A DNA stretch of 5,947 bases from positions 1 through 5,947 of the forward strand of contig JAIRNL010000166.1 in the NCBI GenBank assembly GCA_031258035.1, given 5' to 3'. The position numbers were made by a program, and so were the translations under genes. Source of the DNA: Azoarcus sp. GTDB lineage: Bacteria; Pseudomonadota; Gammaproteobacteria; Burkholderiales; Rhodocyclaceae. Within the stretch, counting starts at the first letter, position 1; each line of letters begins with the position of its first letter. Below, piece after piece: positions 1-5,947 of this stretch. The notes under the pieces were generated by a model, which ran no database searches, was not told the DNA's origin, and saw only the letters and a list, made by a program, of their open reading frames with translations.

Positions 1-85
1 TGGTGCCCCGAAGAGGACTTGAACCTCCACGCCTTGCGGCACTTGATCCTAAGTCAAGCGTGTCTACCAGTTTCACCATCGGGGC
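1..85 (-). tRNA. tRNA-Leu, anticodon UAG, with encoded CCA
   Basis: Read on the minus strand, this is a complete class II (long variable arm) tRNA. The acceptor stem GCCCCGA pairs with TCGGGGC, followed by discriminator A and a genomically encoded CCA at bases 3-1. The anticodon stem CTTGA/TCAAG encloses the loop CTTAGGA, giving anticodon UAG (complement at bases 49-51), which reads the leucine codon CUA and probably other CUN codons. The variable arm is a short hairpin with a GCAA loop, and the T arm has GGAGG, loop TTCAAGT and CCTCT. The extra arm and the anticodon agree on leucine. The gene fills the left edge, so whether it belongs to a tRNA cluster cannot be seen. Confidence 0.97.
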
Positions 86-96
86 AGGATTCGCGG

Positions 97-125
97 ATTC
101 TATCCGTTCGATTCCTTCCCTCCAA
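97..125 (-). promoter_or_regulatory. Candidate sigma70-type promoter of tRNA-Leu
   Basis: On the minus strand, TTGGAG (bases 125-120) and TAGAAT (bases 102-97) are separated by 17 bases. The -10 box matches the consensus at five of six positions; the -35 box matches at its first three. Transcription would begin around base 90, leaving a leader of about five bases before the mature tRNA 5' end at 85, which suits a tRNA promoter. The ten bases GATAGAATCC covering this -10 box also occur in front of thyA. The call rests on sequence pattern only. Confidence 0.55.
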
Positions 126-148
126 GCTCCCGCGTTTTCGATACGAAA

Positions 149-176
149 CTGCCAAGGCCCGACGATTCGCTATACT
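149..176 (+). promoter_or_regulatory. Candidate sigma70-type promoter of the hpnCDE operon
   Basis: CTGCCA (149-154, four of six consensus bases) and TATACT (171-176, five of six) are separated by 16 bases. Transcription would begin near base 183, giving a leader of about 30 bases before the hpnC ATG at 214. This supports the ATG at 214 over the longer open frame that runs back into the tRNA. No operator or riboswitch is visible in the leader. The rest of the 86-213 spacer holds nothing else I can identify. Confidence 0.5.
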
Positions 177-213
177 GCACCCTGATTCCCGTCCAGGTGC
201 GCTCCTCTCCGTC

Positions 214-1050
214 ATGCCCATAGATCATTACGAAAATTTTCCGGTCGCCTCCCTGCTCTTGCCCGCCCGCCTGCGGGAGCCGGTCGAAGCCATCTATACC
301 TTCGCCCGCAGCACCGATGACATCGCCGACGAAGGCGACGCCACCGCCGAACAGCGCCTGAAACAGCTCGATGCCTACCGCGGCGCGCTCGATGCCATCG
401 GCACGGAAGGCGTGGCGGCGGCGCGCGGACTGCCACCGCTTTTCGCCCGCCTCATCCGCAGCATCATCGGCCACAACCTGCCGCTGAAACCCTTCTACGA
501 CCTGCTCGACGCCTTCCGCCAGGATGTCACGAAGAATCGTTACGAAGACTTCAACGAACTCGCCGACTATTGCCGCCGCTCGGCCAACCCCGTCGGACGC
601 CTGCTGCTTACGCTGTACGGCGCAGCCTCGCTCGAAAACTTCCCGCTCTCCGACTGCATCTGCACCGGCCTGCAACTGGCTAACTTCTGGCAGGACGTGG
701 CGCTCGACTGGAAAAAGGGACGCATCTACTTGCCGCGCCAGGATCTCGCCCGCTTCGGCCTCCAGGAAGAAGACATCGCCGCCTCCCGCTGCGACGAACG
801 CTGGCAAGCCCTGCTCGCCTTCGAGGTGGCGCGCGCGCGCGCCACGCTCGCCGCGGGCGCGCCGCTCGCCCGCCGCCTGCCGGGCCGCATCGGCTGGGAA
901 CTGCGCCTGATCGTGGCGGGGGGGCTGCGCATCCTCAAGCGCATCGAAGCCGCCGGCTACGACGTTTTCGCCCACCGCCCGCAACTCGGGCTCGTCGACA
1001 AGCTGGCTGTCACGTGGCATGCCCTGAACTATCCGCGCCCACGCGCATGA
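214..1050 (+). CDS. hpnC: Hydroxysqualene synthase HpnC (squalene/phytoene synthase family)
   Basis: This 278-residue cytosolic or peripheral prenyltransferase-fold enzyme is expected to convert presqualene diphosphate to hydroxysqualene, the second step of the HpnCDE squalene route. The sequence shows both aspartate-rich motifs of the family. The first is D35-D36-I-A-D39-E40, after the helix YTFARS. The second is N157-F-W-Q-D161-V-A-L-D165, followed by KKGRIYLP at 167-174. FRQDV at 101-105 is a further conserved segment. The N-terminal HYENFPVAS and the NFWQDV form, rather than NIIRDV, point to HpnC instead of HpnD. The frame stays open back to base 19, but that stretch overlaps the tRNA and the candidate promoter, so the conserved ATG at 214 is chosen. 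Its Shine-Dalgarno is weak (AGGT at 195-198, too far upstream). Its stop overlaps the hpnD start as ATGA. Length is normal for the family. Confidence 0.92.
   Translation: MPIDHYENFPVASLLLPARLREPVEAIYTFARSTDDIADEGDATAEQRLKQLDAYRGALDAIGTEGVAAARGLPPLFARLIRSIIGHNLPLKPFYDLLDAFRQDVTKNRYEDFNELADYCRRSANPVGRLLLTLYGAASLENFPLSDCICTGLQLANFWQDVALDWKKGRIYLPRQDLARFGLQEEDIAASRCDERWQALLAFEVARARATLAAGAPLARRLPGRIGWELRLIVAGGLRILKRIEAAGYDVFAHRPQLGLVDKLAVTWHALNYPRPRA
826..845. repeat. Perfect 20-base palindrome with an alternating GC core, inside hpnC
   Basis: GTGGC, five GC repeats and GCCAC make an exact self-complementary 20-base sequence within the hpnC codons for VARARA. The core is a strict purine-pyrimidine alternation, a type of sequence that can adopt Z-DNA or extrude as a cruciform under supercoiling. 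The Ala/Arg codon run explains the composition, so no function is implied. Confidence 0.45.
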
Positions 1051-1880
1051 CCCCGCAGCAATACTGCCAGGACAAGGCCGCAGCCAGCGGATCGAGCTTC
1101 TACTACAGTTTCATGTTCCTCGATCCGGCGCGGCGGCAGGCCATCACCGCACTCTATGCCTTTTGCCGTGAAGTCGATGACGTGGTCGATGAATGCCGCG
1201 ATCTGGCGCTCGCCCAGCGCCGGCTCGACGAGTGGCGGCAGGAAATCGACCGCGTCTTCGCGGAAGCCGCAACCCACCCGGTCGGTCTGGCTTTGCAGGA
1301 AGTGCGCGAACGTTCCTGGCTCGCGCGCGAGCGCCTCCACGAAATCATCGACGGCATGGCGATGGATCTGCGCAACAGCCGCTATCCCGATTTCCCCGCC
1401 CTGCAAAACTACTGCTACCACGTAGCCAGCACGGTCGGACTGTTGGCGGCCGGCATCTTCGGCCACGACGACCCGCGCACGCCCGATTACGCCCACGACC
1501 TCGGCATCGCCTTCCAACTCACCAACATCATCCGCGATGTCGGCGAAGACGCCCGCCGTGGCCGCATCTACCTGCCGGTCGACGAATTACAACGTTTCGG
1601 CGTCCCCGCCGCCGATCTGGACGCCGCCCGCTACAGCGACGAGTTCCGCGCCCTGATGGCTTTCCAGGCCGAACGCGCGGAATCCTTCTACGAGCGGGCG
1701 CTTGCCAAACTCCCCGCCGTGGATCGCAAAAGGCAGCGACCGGGACTCATCATGGCGGCGATCTACCGCAACCTGTTGCGCAAGATCGCCCGGGACGGCT
1801 TTCCCGTGCTCGACCGCCGCAACACGCTCCCCCCCCTGCGCAAAGTCTGGCTCGCCGGACTGACCTGGCTGAAAGGCTGA
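1047..1880 (+). CDS. hpnD: Presqualene diphosphate synthase HpnD
   Basis: This 277-residue trans-isoprenyl diphosphate synthase is expected to join two farnesyl diphosphates head to head into presqualene diphosphate, the first step of the HpnCDE route. The FPP/Mg-binding motifs are visible. D44-D45-V-V-D48-E49 lies in YAFCREVDDVVDE, and N160-I-I-R-D164-V-G-E-D168 precedes RRGRIYLP at 170-177. The IDGMAMDL segment at 101-108 carries further conserved acidic residues. The N-terminal YCQDKAAASGSSFYYSF is typical of HpnD and related phytoene synthases. The ATG at 1047 overlaps the hpnC stop (ATGA) and has no clear Shine-Dalgarno, so translation probably depends on coupling to hpnC. An in-frame ATG at 1014 inside hpnC would add 11 residues outside the conserved start. 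Taken alone it could be called a phytoene synthase, but the neighbours favour HpnD. Confidence 0.93.
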   Translation: MTPQQYCQDKAAASGSSFYYSFMFLDPARRQAITALYAFCREVDDVVDECRDLALAQRRLDEWRQEIDRVFAEAATHPVGLALQEVRERSWLARERLHEIIDGMAMDLRNSRYPDFPALQNYCYHVASTVGLLAAGIFGHDDPRTPDYAHDLGIAFQLTNIIRDVGEDARRGRIYLPVDELQRFGVPAADLDAARYSDEFRALMAFQAERAESFYERALAKLPAVDRKRQRPGLIMAAIYRNLLRKIARDGFPVLDRRNTLPPLRKVWLAGLTWLKG

Positions 1881-1884
1881 AACG

Positions 1885-3183
1885 GTGAAACGCGAAGCCG
1901 CCATCATCGGTGCCGGCTACGCCGGCCTCGCCTGCGCGGTCGAACTGGCTCGCCAGGGCGTCGAAGTCACCGTGTTCGAGCGTTCCCGCACTCTGGGCGG
2001 CCGGGCGCGCGTGGTGCGCAAGGACGGCTGGACGCTCGACAACGGCCAGCATCTGCTGCTCGGCGCCTACAGCGAATTCACCCGCCTGCTGCGCCTCACC
2101 GGCGTTTCGCCGCGCCTGCTCGAACACCTGCCGCTCACCGTCTGCATCCCCAGGCAACTGCACCTGCGCGCCGCCGCCCTGCCCGCTCCGATCCATCTGG
2201 CTGTAGGGCTCGCCCGCGCGCGCGGCCTGAACTGGTTCGAGCGTTTTTCCCTGCTCGCGCTGTTGCGCCATCTCAAAAGGCGGCGCTTCCAGCTTCCCGC
2301 CACGACGACCGTCGTCGACCTGCTCACCGCCTGTAGCCAACCCGCGAAGCTGCGCAACCTGGTGTGGGAGCCGCTGTGCGTGGCCGCGCTCAACACCCCC
2401 GTTCATGAAGCCTCGGCCCAGATCTTCGCCAACGTCCTGCGCGACACCCTGATGGCATCGGCCGGCGCCAGCGAGATGCTGATCCCCCGCGTCGATCTCT
2501 CCGAGCTTTTCCCCGTGCCGGCAGCCAGATACCTCGCCACCCGCGACGGACGCCTCTTCACCGGCAACGCCATCGCCGCCATCACGCCGGAGGGCACACG
2601 CTTTCGCCTCGACGGCGACCCCGGCGAACACGCATGGCCGCAAGTCGTCATCGCCACCGCGCCACACCACGCCGCCCCCCTGCTCGCCTCCACCGGCGCC
2701 TGCGCCGAAGTTGCGGCCCAGATCGCCGCCCTGCCCGCCGAACCGATCGCCACGGTCTATCTCGCCCTCGGCGCCGGCGTGCGCCTGCCCGCGCCGATGA
2801 TCGGCCTGGGCAGCGGCCCGGCGCAGTGGGTCTTCGACCGCGGCCAATGCGGCGGGCCCGACGGGCTGCTCGCCGCGGTCATCAGCGTCTGCCGCGAAAC
2901 CGGCGCGCAAAACCACGATGCCCTGATCGCCGCCGTCCTTGCCCAGCTCGAACGCGAACTCGACCGCCGCCTGCCCAAGACACAGTGGGCACGGGTCATC
3001 GTCGAAAAACGCGCGACCTTCGCGTGCCGCCCCGGACTTTCCCGCCCCGGCATCGCCACGCCGCTGCCGGGGCTGTGGCTGGCTGGGGATTACATCGAAA
3101 GCGACTATCCGGCCACGCTGGAAGCCGCCGTGCGCGCGGGCCTCGGCTGCGCGCGGCGCATCGTGGCCAGCTTCGCGCGCTGA
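1885..3183 (+). CDS. hpnE: Hydroxysqualene reductase (dehydroxylase) HpnE, FAD-dependent
   Basis: This 432-residue flavoprotein of the amine oxidase / phytoene desaturase-like family is expected to reduce hydroxysqualene to squalene, the last step of the pathway. The N-terminal Rossmann FAD site is clear: G9-A-G11-Y-A-G14 after a short beta strand, the ribose-binding E32 in VTVFERS, and the G38-G39-R40 motif. The C-terminal FAD motif LAGDYIESDYPATLEAAVRAG spans 399-419, with G401-D402. The length is normal for HpnE. The start is GTG at 1885, with the Shine-Dalgarno AAAGG at 1872-1876 eight bases upstream, inside the end of hpnD. The gap from the hpnD stop is only four bases, so the gene belongs to the same operon. 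A carotenoid-type desaturase is the alternative reading, less likely directly behind hpnC and hpnD. Confidence 0.92.
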   Translation: MKREAAIIGAGYAGLACAVELARQGVEVTVFERSRTLGGRARVVRKDGWTLDNGQHLLLGAYSEFTRLLRLTGVSPRLLEHLPLTVCIPRQLHLRAAALPAPIHLAVGLARARGLNWFERFSLLALLRHLKRRRFQLPATTTVVDLLTACSQPAKLRNLVWEPLCVAALNTPVHEASAQIFANVLRDTLMASAGASEMLIPRVDLSELFPVPAARYLATRDGRLFTGNAIAAITPEGTRFRLDGDPGEHAWPQVVIATAPHHAAPLLASTGACAEVAAQIAALPAEPIATVYLALGAGVRLPAPMIGLGSGPAQWVFDRGQCGGPDGLLAAVISVCRETGAQNHDALIAAVLAQLERELDRRLPKTQWARVIVEKRATFACRPGLSRPGIATPLPGLWLAGDYIESDYPATLEAAVRAGLGCARRIVASFAR

Positions 3184-3195
3184 TCCCGCGCGCGA
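3173..3195. terminator. GC-rich hairpin between convergent genes, possible bidirectional terminator
   Basis: TCGCGCGC (3173-3180) and GCGCGCGA (3188-3195) form a perfect 8-bp stem around the 7-base loop TGATCCC, which contains the hpnE stop codon. It lies in the only gap between hpnE and the convergent PilZ gene. Neither strand has a T tract after the stem, so it is not a canonical intrinsic terminator. It may slow or end transcription with help from another factor, or protect 3' ends. The arms are simple GC alternation, which in DNA this GC-rich could arise by chance. Confidence 0.4.
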
Positions 3196-3202
3196 TACAC
3201 GC

Positions 3203-4588
3203 TCACACGACCTGATAGACGCGCAGATCGAAGCTCTTGCCCCTCAGCGCGCTGGCCAGCGGCTTCAGCTTGTGGGCGACGGCGCCTTTCGCCATGACGA
3301 ACAGCGGATCATCGTCTTCCAGGCTGCCCACGGGGCCGACGAGGCGGATCGCCTCCCCACGGCGCACCGGGTCGCAGGCGAACAGTTCGCGGGCGGCGCG
3401 GCCATCGTCCACCTGGGCAATGTCGGGACTATTCGACAAAGTGGCGATCCCGATTTCGATCCAGGATCTCGAAACCCGTACCCGGCGCACGATCCCGATA
3501 TGCCACCGCGTTCCGCCCTCGGGACAGAACGCGACCAGGTCGCCGGCCGCCGGCACGCCGCCCTGGGCGCTGGCTGCAACGACCGCCCCCACGCCGCTGC
3601 GGCTCAGGTCGGTGATTCGCCAGCTTCCCGTGCCCATGGCAACCGCTTCCGGCGCATCGTCGCGCAAAAGGCTCCTGGTTTCATCGTAACCGCCCACCAG
3701 GCTCAGACGGGCATCGAAAAGATGGCGCCGGAAACGCCGCGTCGGCGGGCTGGACGACCACTGTCGGCGCAAATGGGCCACGGCGCGCCGCAACACGGCC
3801 AGATCCGTATTCTCCAATCCGGACGGACGCTGCCCATGGGTCAGTTCGCCATGAATATCGGCCAACATATCCGCCGCCGGCACGGTCACGAAACACCAGC
3901 CGGCGAAAGGCCGCGACCGCGCCAGCCGCACCGGCACGCCGCCCTGCGCCACATCGACCCCGTAAAGCGCGTCCTCCGTGTGCTCGCGCGCCAGAAGCAG
4001 GCTCGGCAGCACCAGATCAATCAACTGCGCGATGGCGAAGCCCGCCTTCAACGTTTGCTGATCCAGCGCCGCGGCATGATAGGCGAGCGCCCGCAGGTAT
4101 TCGCGCGCCACCGTCTCGCCCTCGCCCGTCACCGGCGAATCCCCACTGCCATGGGCGATGACGAACAGCTCCCCGAGACAGGCCCACGACCCGGCATCGG
4201 GCGCGTGGCGGTCGACGAGATCCCACCTGAGAACCTCGGCGGCGGCCCGCGCCAGCACTACCGCGGGCACCAGACCCGGCCCGGCCCGCCCGGCGGCCTG
4301 CAAGGCATCGCAGACCTCGCGCATCGACAGCCGCGCCACCTCCGACCACTGCGACCGATCCGGCCCGGTTTCCCGCTCGGGACAAAGCAGCGCAAGCGCA
4401 TCGAGAAAACCCCCCAGGGCGGCGGCGGCCCGCTCCGCCATGGGAACCCCTGGATTCTCCAGATGCAGATCCGCGATATACATCTTCGCCGCCGCCGTGA
4501 TCCCCTCGGCGCGATCGAACCGCACCGGGTGCCTGTCGCCGCTGCCGGGAACCCGGTCGGCGGGCTCGCCCATATCCTGTATCACCAT
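3203..4588 (-). CDS. Uncharacterised protein with a C-terminal PilZ (c-di-GMP-binding) domain
   Basis: This 461-residue protein is not one I can name. Its N-terminal 270 residues look mostly helical and soluble, with no signal peptide. A hydrophobic stretch near 183-200 (GFAIAQLIDLVLPSLLLA) is more likely a buried helix than a membrane span. The C-terminal part fits a PilZ domain. R284-R-F-R-R288 matches the RxxxR motif and D327-L-S329-R-S-G332 matches (D/N)xSxxG. Beta-barrel-like segments follow (GDLVAF near 349-354, WHIGIVRRV at 362-370, IEIGIATLS at 377-385). In characterised PilZ proteins these motifs bind c-di-GMP, so it may be a cytosolic c-di-GMP receptor; its output is unknown. The two motifs are about 39 residues apart, wider than I would expect. 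The start at 4588 has GGGAG (4599-4595) six bases upstream; a second in-frame ATG lies five codons in. The gene is divergent from thyA and convergent with hpnE, so it appears monocistronic. Confidence 0.85.
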   Translation of the reverse strand: MVIQDMGEPADRVPGSGDRHPVRFDRAEGITAAAKMYIADLHLENPGVPMAERAAAALGGFLDALALLCPERETGPDRSQWSEVARLSMREVCDALQAAGRAGPGLVPAVVLARAAAEVLRWDLVDRHAPDAGSWACLGELFVIAHGSGDSPVTGEGETVAREYLRALAYHAAALDQQTLKAGFAIAQLIDLVLPSLLLAREHTEDALYGVDVAQGGVPVRLARSRPFAGWCFVTVPAADMLADIHGELTHGQRPSGLENTDLAVLRRAVAHLRRQWSSSPPTRRFRRHLFDARLSLVGGYDETRSLLRDDAPEAVAMGTGSWRITDLSRSGVGAVVAASAQGGVPAAGDLVAFCPEGGTRWHIGIVRRVRVSRSWIEIGIATLSNSPDIAQVDDGRAARELFACDPVRRGEAIRLVGPVGSLEDDDPLFVMAKGAVAHKLKPLASALRGKSFDLRVYQVV

Positions 4589-4659
4589 TTCTCACTCCCA
4601 CACGACAATCCGCGCCCCCGATAAAAGATAGAATCCAGCGGATTCCACCGGGAGCCGCA
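4589..4659. promoter_or_regulatory. Divergent intergenic region between the PilZ gene and thyA
   Basis: These 71 bases must carry the start signals of both flanking genes unless transcription enters from elsewhere. The plus strand has a good -10 candidate, TAGAAT (4629-4634), inside GATAGAATCC, the same ten bases as in the tRNA-Leu promoter; no convincing -35 box lies 16-18 bases upstream. Transcription would start near 4641, leaving a leader of about 19 bases. For the minus-strand gene I find only weak AT-rich candidates around 4621-4632. A short inverted repeat at 4631-4645 overlaps the thyA -10 and start region. Confidence 0.5.
4631..4645. repeat. Inverted repeat GAATCC-agc-GGATTC at the thyA promoter
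   Basis: Two perfect 6-base arms, GAATCC (4631-4636) and GGATTC (4640-4645), surround the three bases AGC. The left arm overlaps the last four bases of the candidate -10 box, and the right arm falls at the predicted transcription start. The position would suit an operator, but the arms are short and could be chance. Confidence 0.35.
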
Positions 4660-5454
4660 GTGAAACAATACCTAGACCTGATGCGCCACGTCCTCGGACA
4701 TGGCGACAAAAAAACAGACCGTACCGGAACCGGCGCCCTGTCGGTCTTCGGCTGGCAGATGCGCTTCCCGCTTCAGGCGGGGTTTCCCCTGCTCACCACA
4801 AAAAAACTCCATACACGCTCGATCATCCACGAATTACTGTGGTTCTTGCAAGGCGACACCAACATCCGCTACCTCAACGATAACGGCATCTCGATCTGGG
4901 ACGAGTGGGCGGACGAAACCGGCGAACTGGGCCCGATCTACGGCAAGCAGTGGCGACGCTGGGAAAGCGCCGACGGCCGCGGCATCGACCAGATCGCCGC
5001 GCTCATCGACGGCCTCAGGCGCGACCCGGACTCCCGCCGCCACCTCGTCACGGCGTGGAACCCCGGCGAAATCGGGCGCATGGCCCTGCCCCCCTGTCAC
5101 GCGCTGTTCCAGTTCCATGTCGCCAACGGTAAATTGTCATGCCAACTTTACCAGCGCAGCGCCGATATTTTCCTCGGCGTGCCGTTCAACATCGCCTCCT
5201 ATGCGCTGCTGACCCTGATGACGGCGCAAGTGTGCGGCTACCGGCCCGGCGACTTCATCTGGACGGGCGGCGATTGCCACCTGTATCTCAACCATCTCGA
5301 ACAGGCCCGCGAACAACTCGCGCGCGCCCCGCGCCCCCTTCCCGTCATGGCGCTCAACCCGGCGGTGGAAGACCTTTTCGCCTTCCGCTTCGAGGATTTC
5401 ACCTTGCGCGGCTACGATCCCCATCCCCACATCAAGGCGCCGGTGGCCGTATGA
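4660..5454 (+). CDS. thyA: Thymidylate synthase ThyA
   Basis: This 264-residue cytosolic homodimeric enzyme converts dUMP and 5,10-methylenetetrahydrofolate to dTMP and dihydrofolate. All key residues are present in E. coli numbering, and the length equals that of the E. coli protein. The catalytic nucleophile is C146 in LPPCH. Phosphate-binding arginines are R21, R126-R127 and R166. D169, N177, H207 and Y209 contact the nucleotide, and the C-terminus ends in IKAPVAV. The start is GTG at 4660, five bases after a GGGAG Shine-Dalgarno (4650-4654). It is supported by the MKQYLDLMRHVL alignment with the E. coli N-terminus; the next ATG, at 4681, would remove conserved residues. The gene ends in an ATGA overlap with folA, whose enzyme recycles the dihydrofolate that ThyA makes. 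It is the classical folate-dependent type, not flavin-dependent ThyX. Confidence 0.98.
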   Translation: MKQYLDLMRHVLGHGDKKTDRTGTGALSVFGWQMRFPLQAGFPLLTTKKLHTRSIIHELLWFLQGDTNIRYLNDNGISIWDEWADETGELGPIYGKQWRRWESADGRGIDQIAALIDGLRRDPDSRRHLVTAWNPGEIGRMALPPCHALFQFHVANGKLSCQLYQRSADIFLGVPFNIASYALLTLMTAQVCGYRPGDFIWTGGDCHLYLNHLEQAREQLARAPRPLPVMALNPAVEDLFAFRFEDFTLRGYDPHPHIKAPVAV

Positions 5455-5947
5455 CCCCGCCCGCGCCCGAACTCATCCTGATCGCCGCCGTCGCCCGCAA
5501 CGGCGTGATCGGGCGCGACGGCGCCCTGCCCTGGCGCCTGAAAGCCGACCTCGCCCGGTTTCGCGCGCTCACGCTTGGGCACCCGGTACTGATGGGGCGC
5601 AAGACCTGGGAATCGCTCGGCAAACCGCTGCCCGGCCGCCGCAATCTCGTACTCACCCGGCAGCCGGGCCACGTGGCGCAAGGAGCCGAAGCCTTCGCCT
5701 CCCCCGATGCGGCGCTGGCTGCCGTGGCGGAAGCGGCGCGCGTATTCGTGATCGGCGGCGCGGAAATCTACCGCGCCCTGCTACCGCGCGCGGACACCCT
5801 GCTCCTGACCGAAATCGACGCCGAAGTAGAAGGCGATGCCCGCTTTCCCGCCTTCGAGCACGCGAGGTTCAGGGAAATCTCGCGCGAGCGCCGCCCGGCT
5901 GACGCGGACAACGAATACGCGGTGGAATTCGTCGAATATCGACGCCA
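5451..5947 (+). CDS. folA: Dihydrofolate reductase FolA (3' end cut by the window)
   Basis: This enzyme reduces dihydrofolate to tetrahydrofolate with NADPH, restoring the cofactor used by ThyA. The window shows 165 codons without a stop. By comparison with the 159-residue E. coli enzyme the visible sequence, ending VEFVEYRR, reaches almost the C-terminus, so only a few codons are probably missing. The family features are in order: GVIGRDGALPW (18-28, Met20-loop region), the catalytic acid D33 in LKADL (E. coli D27), F37, GRKTWES at 49-55 for NADPH, R63 for the folate glutamate tail (E. coli R57), the VIGG cofactor motif with G102-G103, and LTEIDAEVEGD at 119-129. The ATG at 5451 overlaps the thyA stop as ATGA. 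There is no well-placed strong Shine-Dalgarno, so coupled translation is likely. The N-terminus has a few more residues (TPPAPE) than E. coli. Confidence 0.96.
   Translation, partial: MTPPAPELILIAAVARNGVIGRDGALPWRLKADLARFRALTLGHPVLMGRKTWESLGKPLPGRRNLVLTRQPGHVAQGAEAFASPDAALAAVAEAARVFVIGGAEIYRALLPRADTLLLTEIDAEVEGDARFPAFEHARFREISRERRPADADNEYAVEFVEYRR

Noticed and set aside
19..213. An N-terminal extension of hpnC back to base 19.
   Set aside because: It would place coding sequence across the tRNA and the candidate promoter, and the added residues do not resemble the family. The conserved HpnC start matches the ATG at 214.
100..1020. A 306-codon open frame on the minus strand opposite hpnC.
   Set aside because: It mirrors the hpnC codons, has no recognisable domain and no start signal, while hpnC has both family motifs.
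1750..2916. A 388-codon open frame on the minus strand opposite hpnE.
   Set aside because: It is a low-complexity Gly/Ala/Arg-rich translation with no family resemblance, lying across hpnE and the end of hpnD; hpnE is well supported by FAD motifs.
2939..4624. A 561-codon open frame on the plus strand, opposite the PilZ gene.
   Set aside because: It is rich in Arg, Pro, His and Gln with no recognisable motif, overlaps the end of hpnE, and is the antisense shadow expected of a GC-rich gene. The minus-strand frame has a good Shine-Dalgarno and PilZ motifs.
4017..4709. A 230-codon minus-strand frame overlapping the PilZ gene and the start of thyA.
   Set aside because: It is a Gly/Arg-rich out-of-frame shadow of the PilZ gene and would remove the divergent promoter region.
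1..5947. CRISPR arrays, insertion sequences, phage genes or attachment sites, including a possible integration at the tRNA end.
   Set aside because: No spaced direct repeats, transposase or integrase motifs, or repeated tRNA 3' fragment were seen. The sequence downstream of the tRNA 3' end lies outside the window, so integration there cannot be judged.

Overview
The window is GC-rich bacterial DNA with short intergenic gaps and strong G/C preference at third codon positions. The gene set (stand-alone hpnCDE, a PilZ-domain protein, a thyA-folA pair, and tRNA-Leu with an encoded CCA end) fits a betaproteobacterium, perhaps near the Rhodocyclales. That placement comes from protein style and gene content only; no database search was run.

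Layout from left to right: (1) a complete tRNA-Leu(UAG) gene on the minus strand at the left edge. (2) A 128-base divergent spacer with a promoter candidate facing each way. (3) A plus-strand operon of three genes, hpnC-hpnD-hpnE, coding for the three-enzyme route from farnesyl diphosphate to squalene. hpnC and hpnD overlap by four bases (ATGA), and hpnE begins with GTG four bases after hpnD. (4) A 19-base gap between convergent genes, where a GC-rich hairpin overlaps the end of hpnE. (5) A minus-strand gene for a 461-residue protein of unrecognised family whose C-terminal third carries both PilZ signature motifs (RxxxR and DxSxxG), so it is a candidate c-di-GMP receptor. (6) A 71-base divergent spacer. 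(7) thyA on the plus strand, coupled by another ATGA overlap to folA, which runs off the right edge a few codons short of its expected end.

How the genes work together: HpnD condenses two farnesyl diphosphates to presqualene diphosphate, HpnC turns this into hydroxysqualene, and HpnE reduces that to squalene, the precursor of hopanoids. No squalene-hopene cyclase lies in the window, so the end product cannot be read here. ThyA makes dTMP and oxidises methylene-tetrahydrofolate to dihydrofolate, which FolA reduces back, so the pair is a closed metabolic cycle encoded as one translational unit. The PilZ protein has no obvious metabolic link to either operon.

This is mostly ordinary chromosomal core sequence. 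I see no mobile element, CRISPR array or phage gene. The least explained item is the PilZ-containing protein. Smaller points are a 10-base promoter sequence shared by the tRNA and thyA, and two self-complementary sequences.
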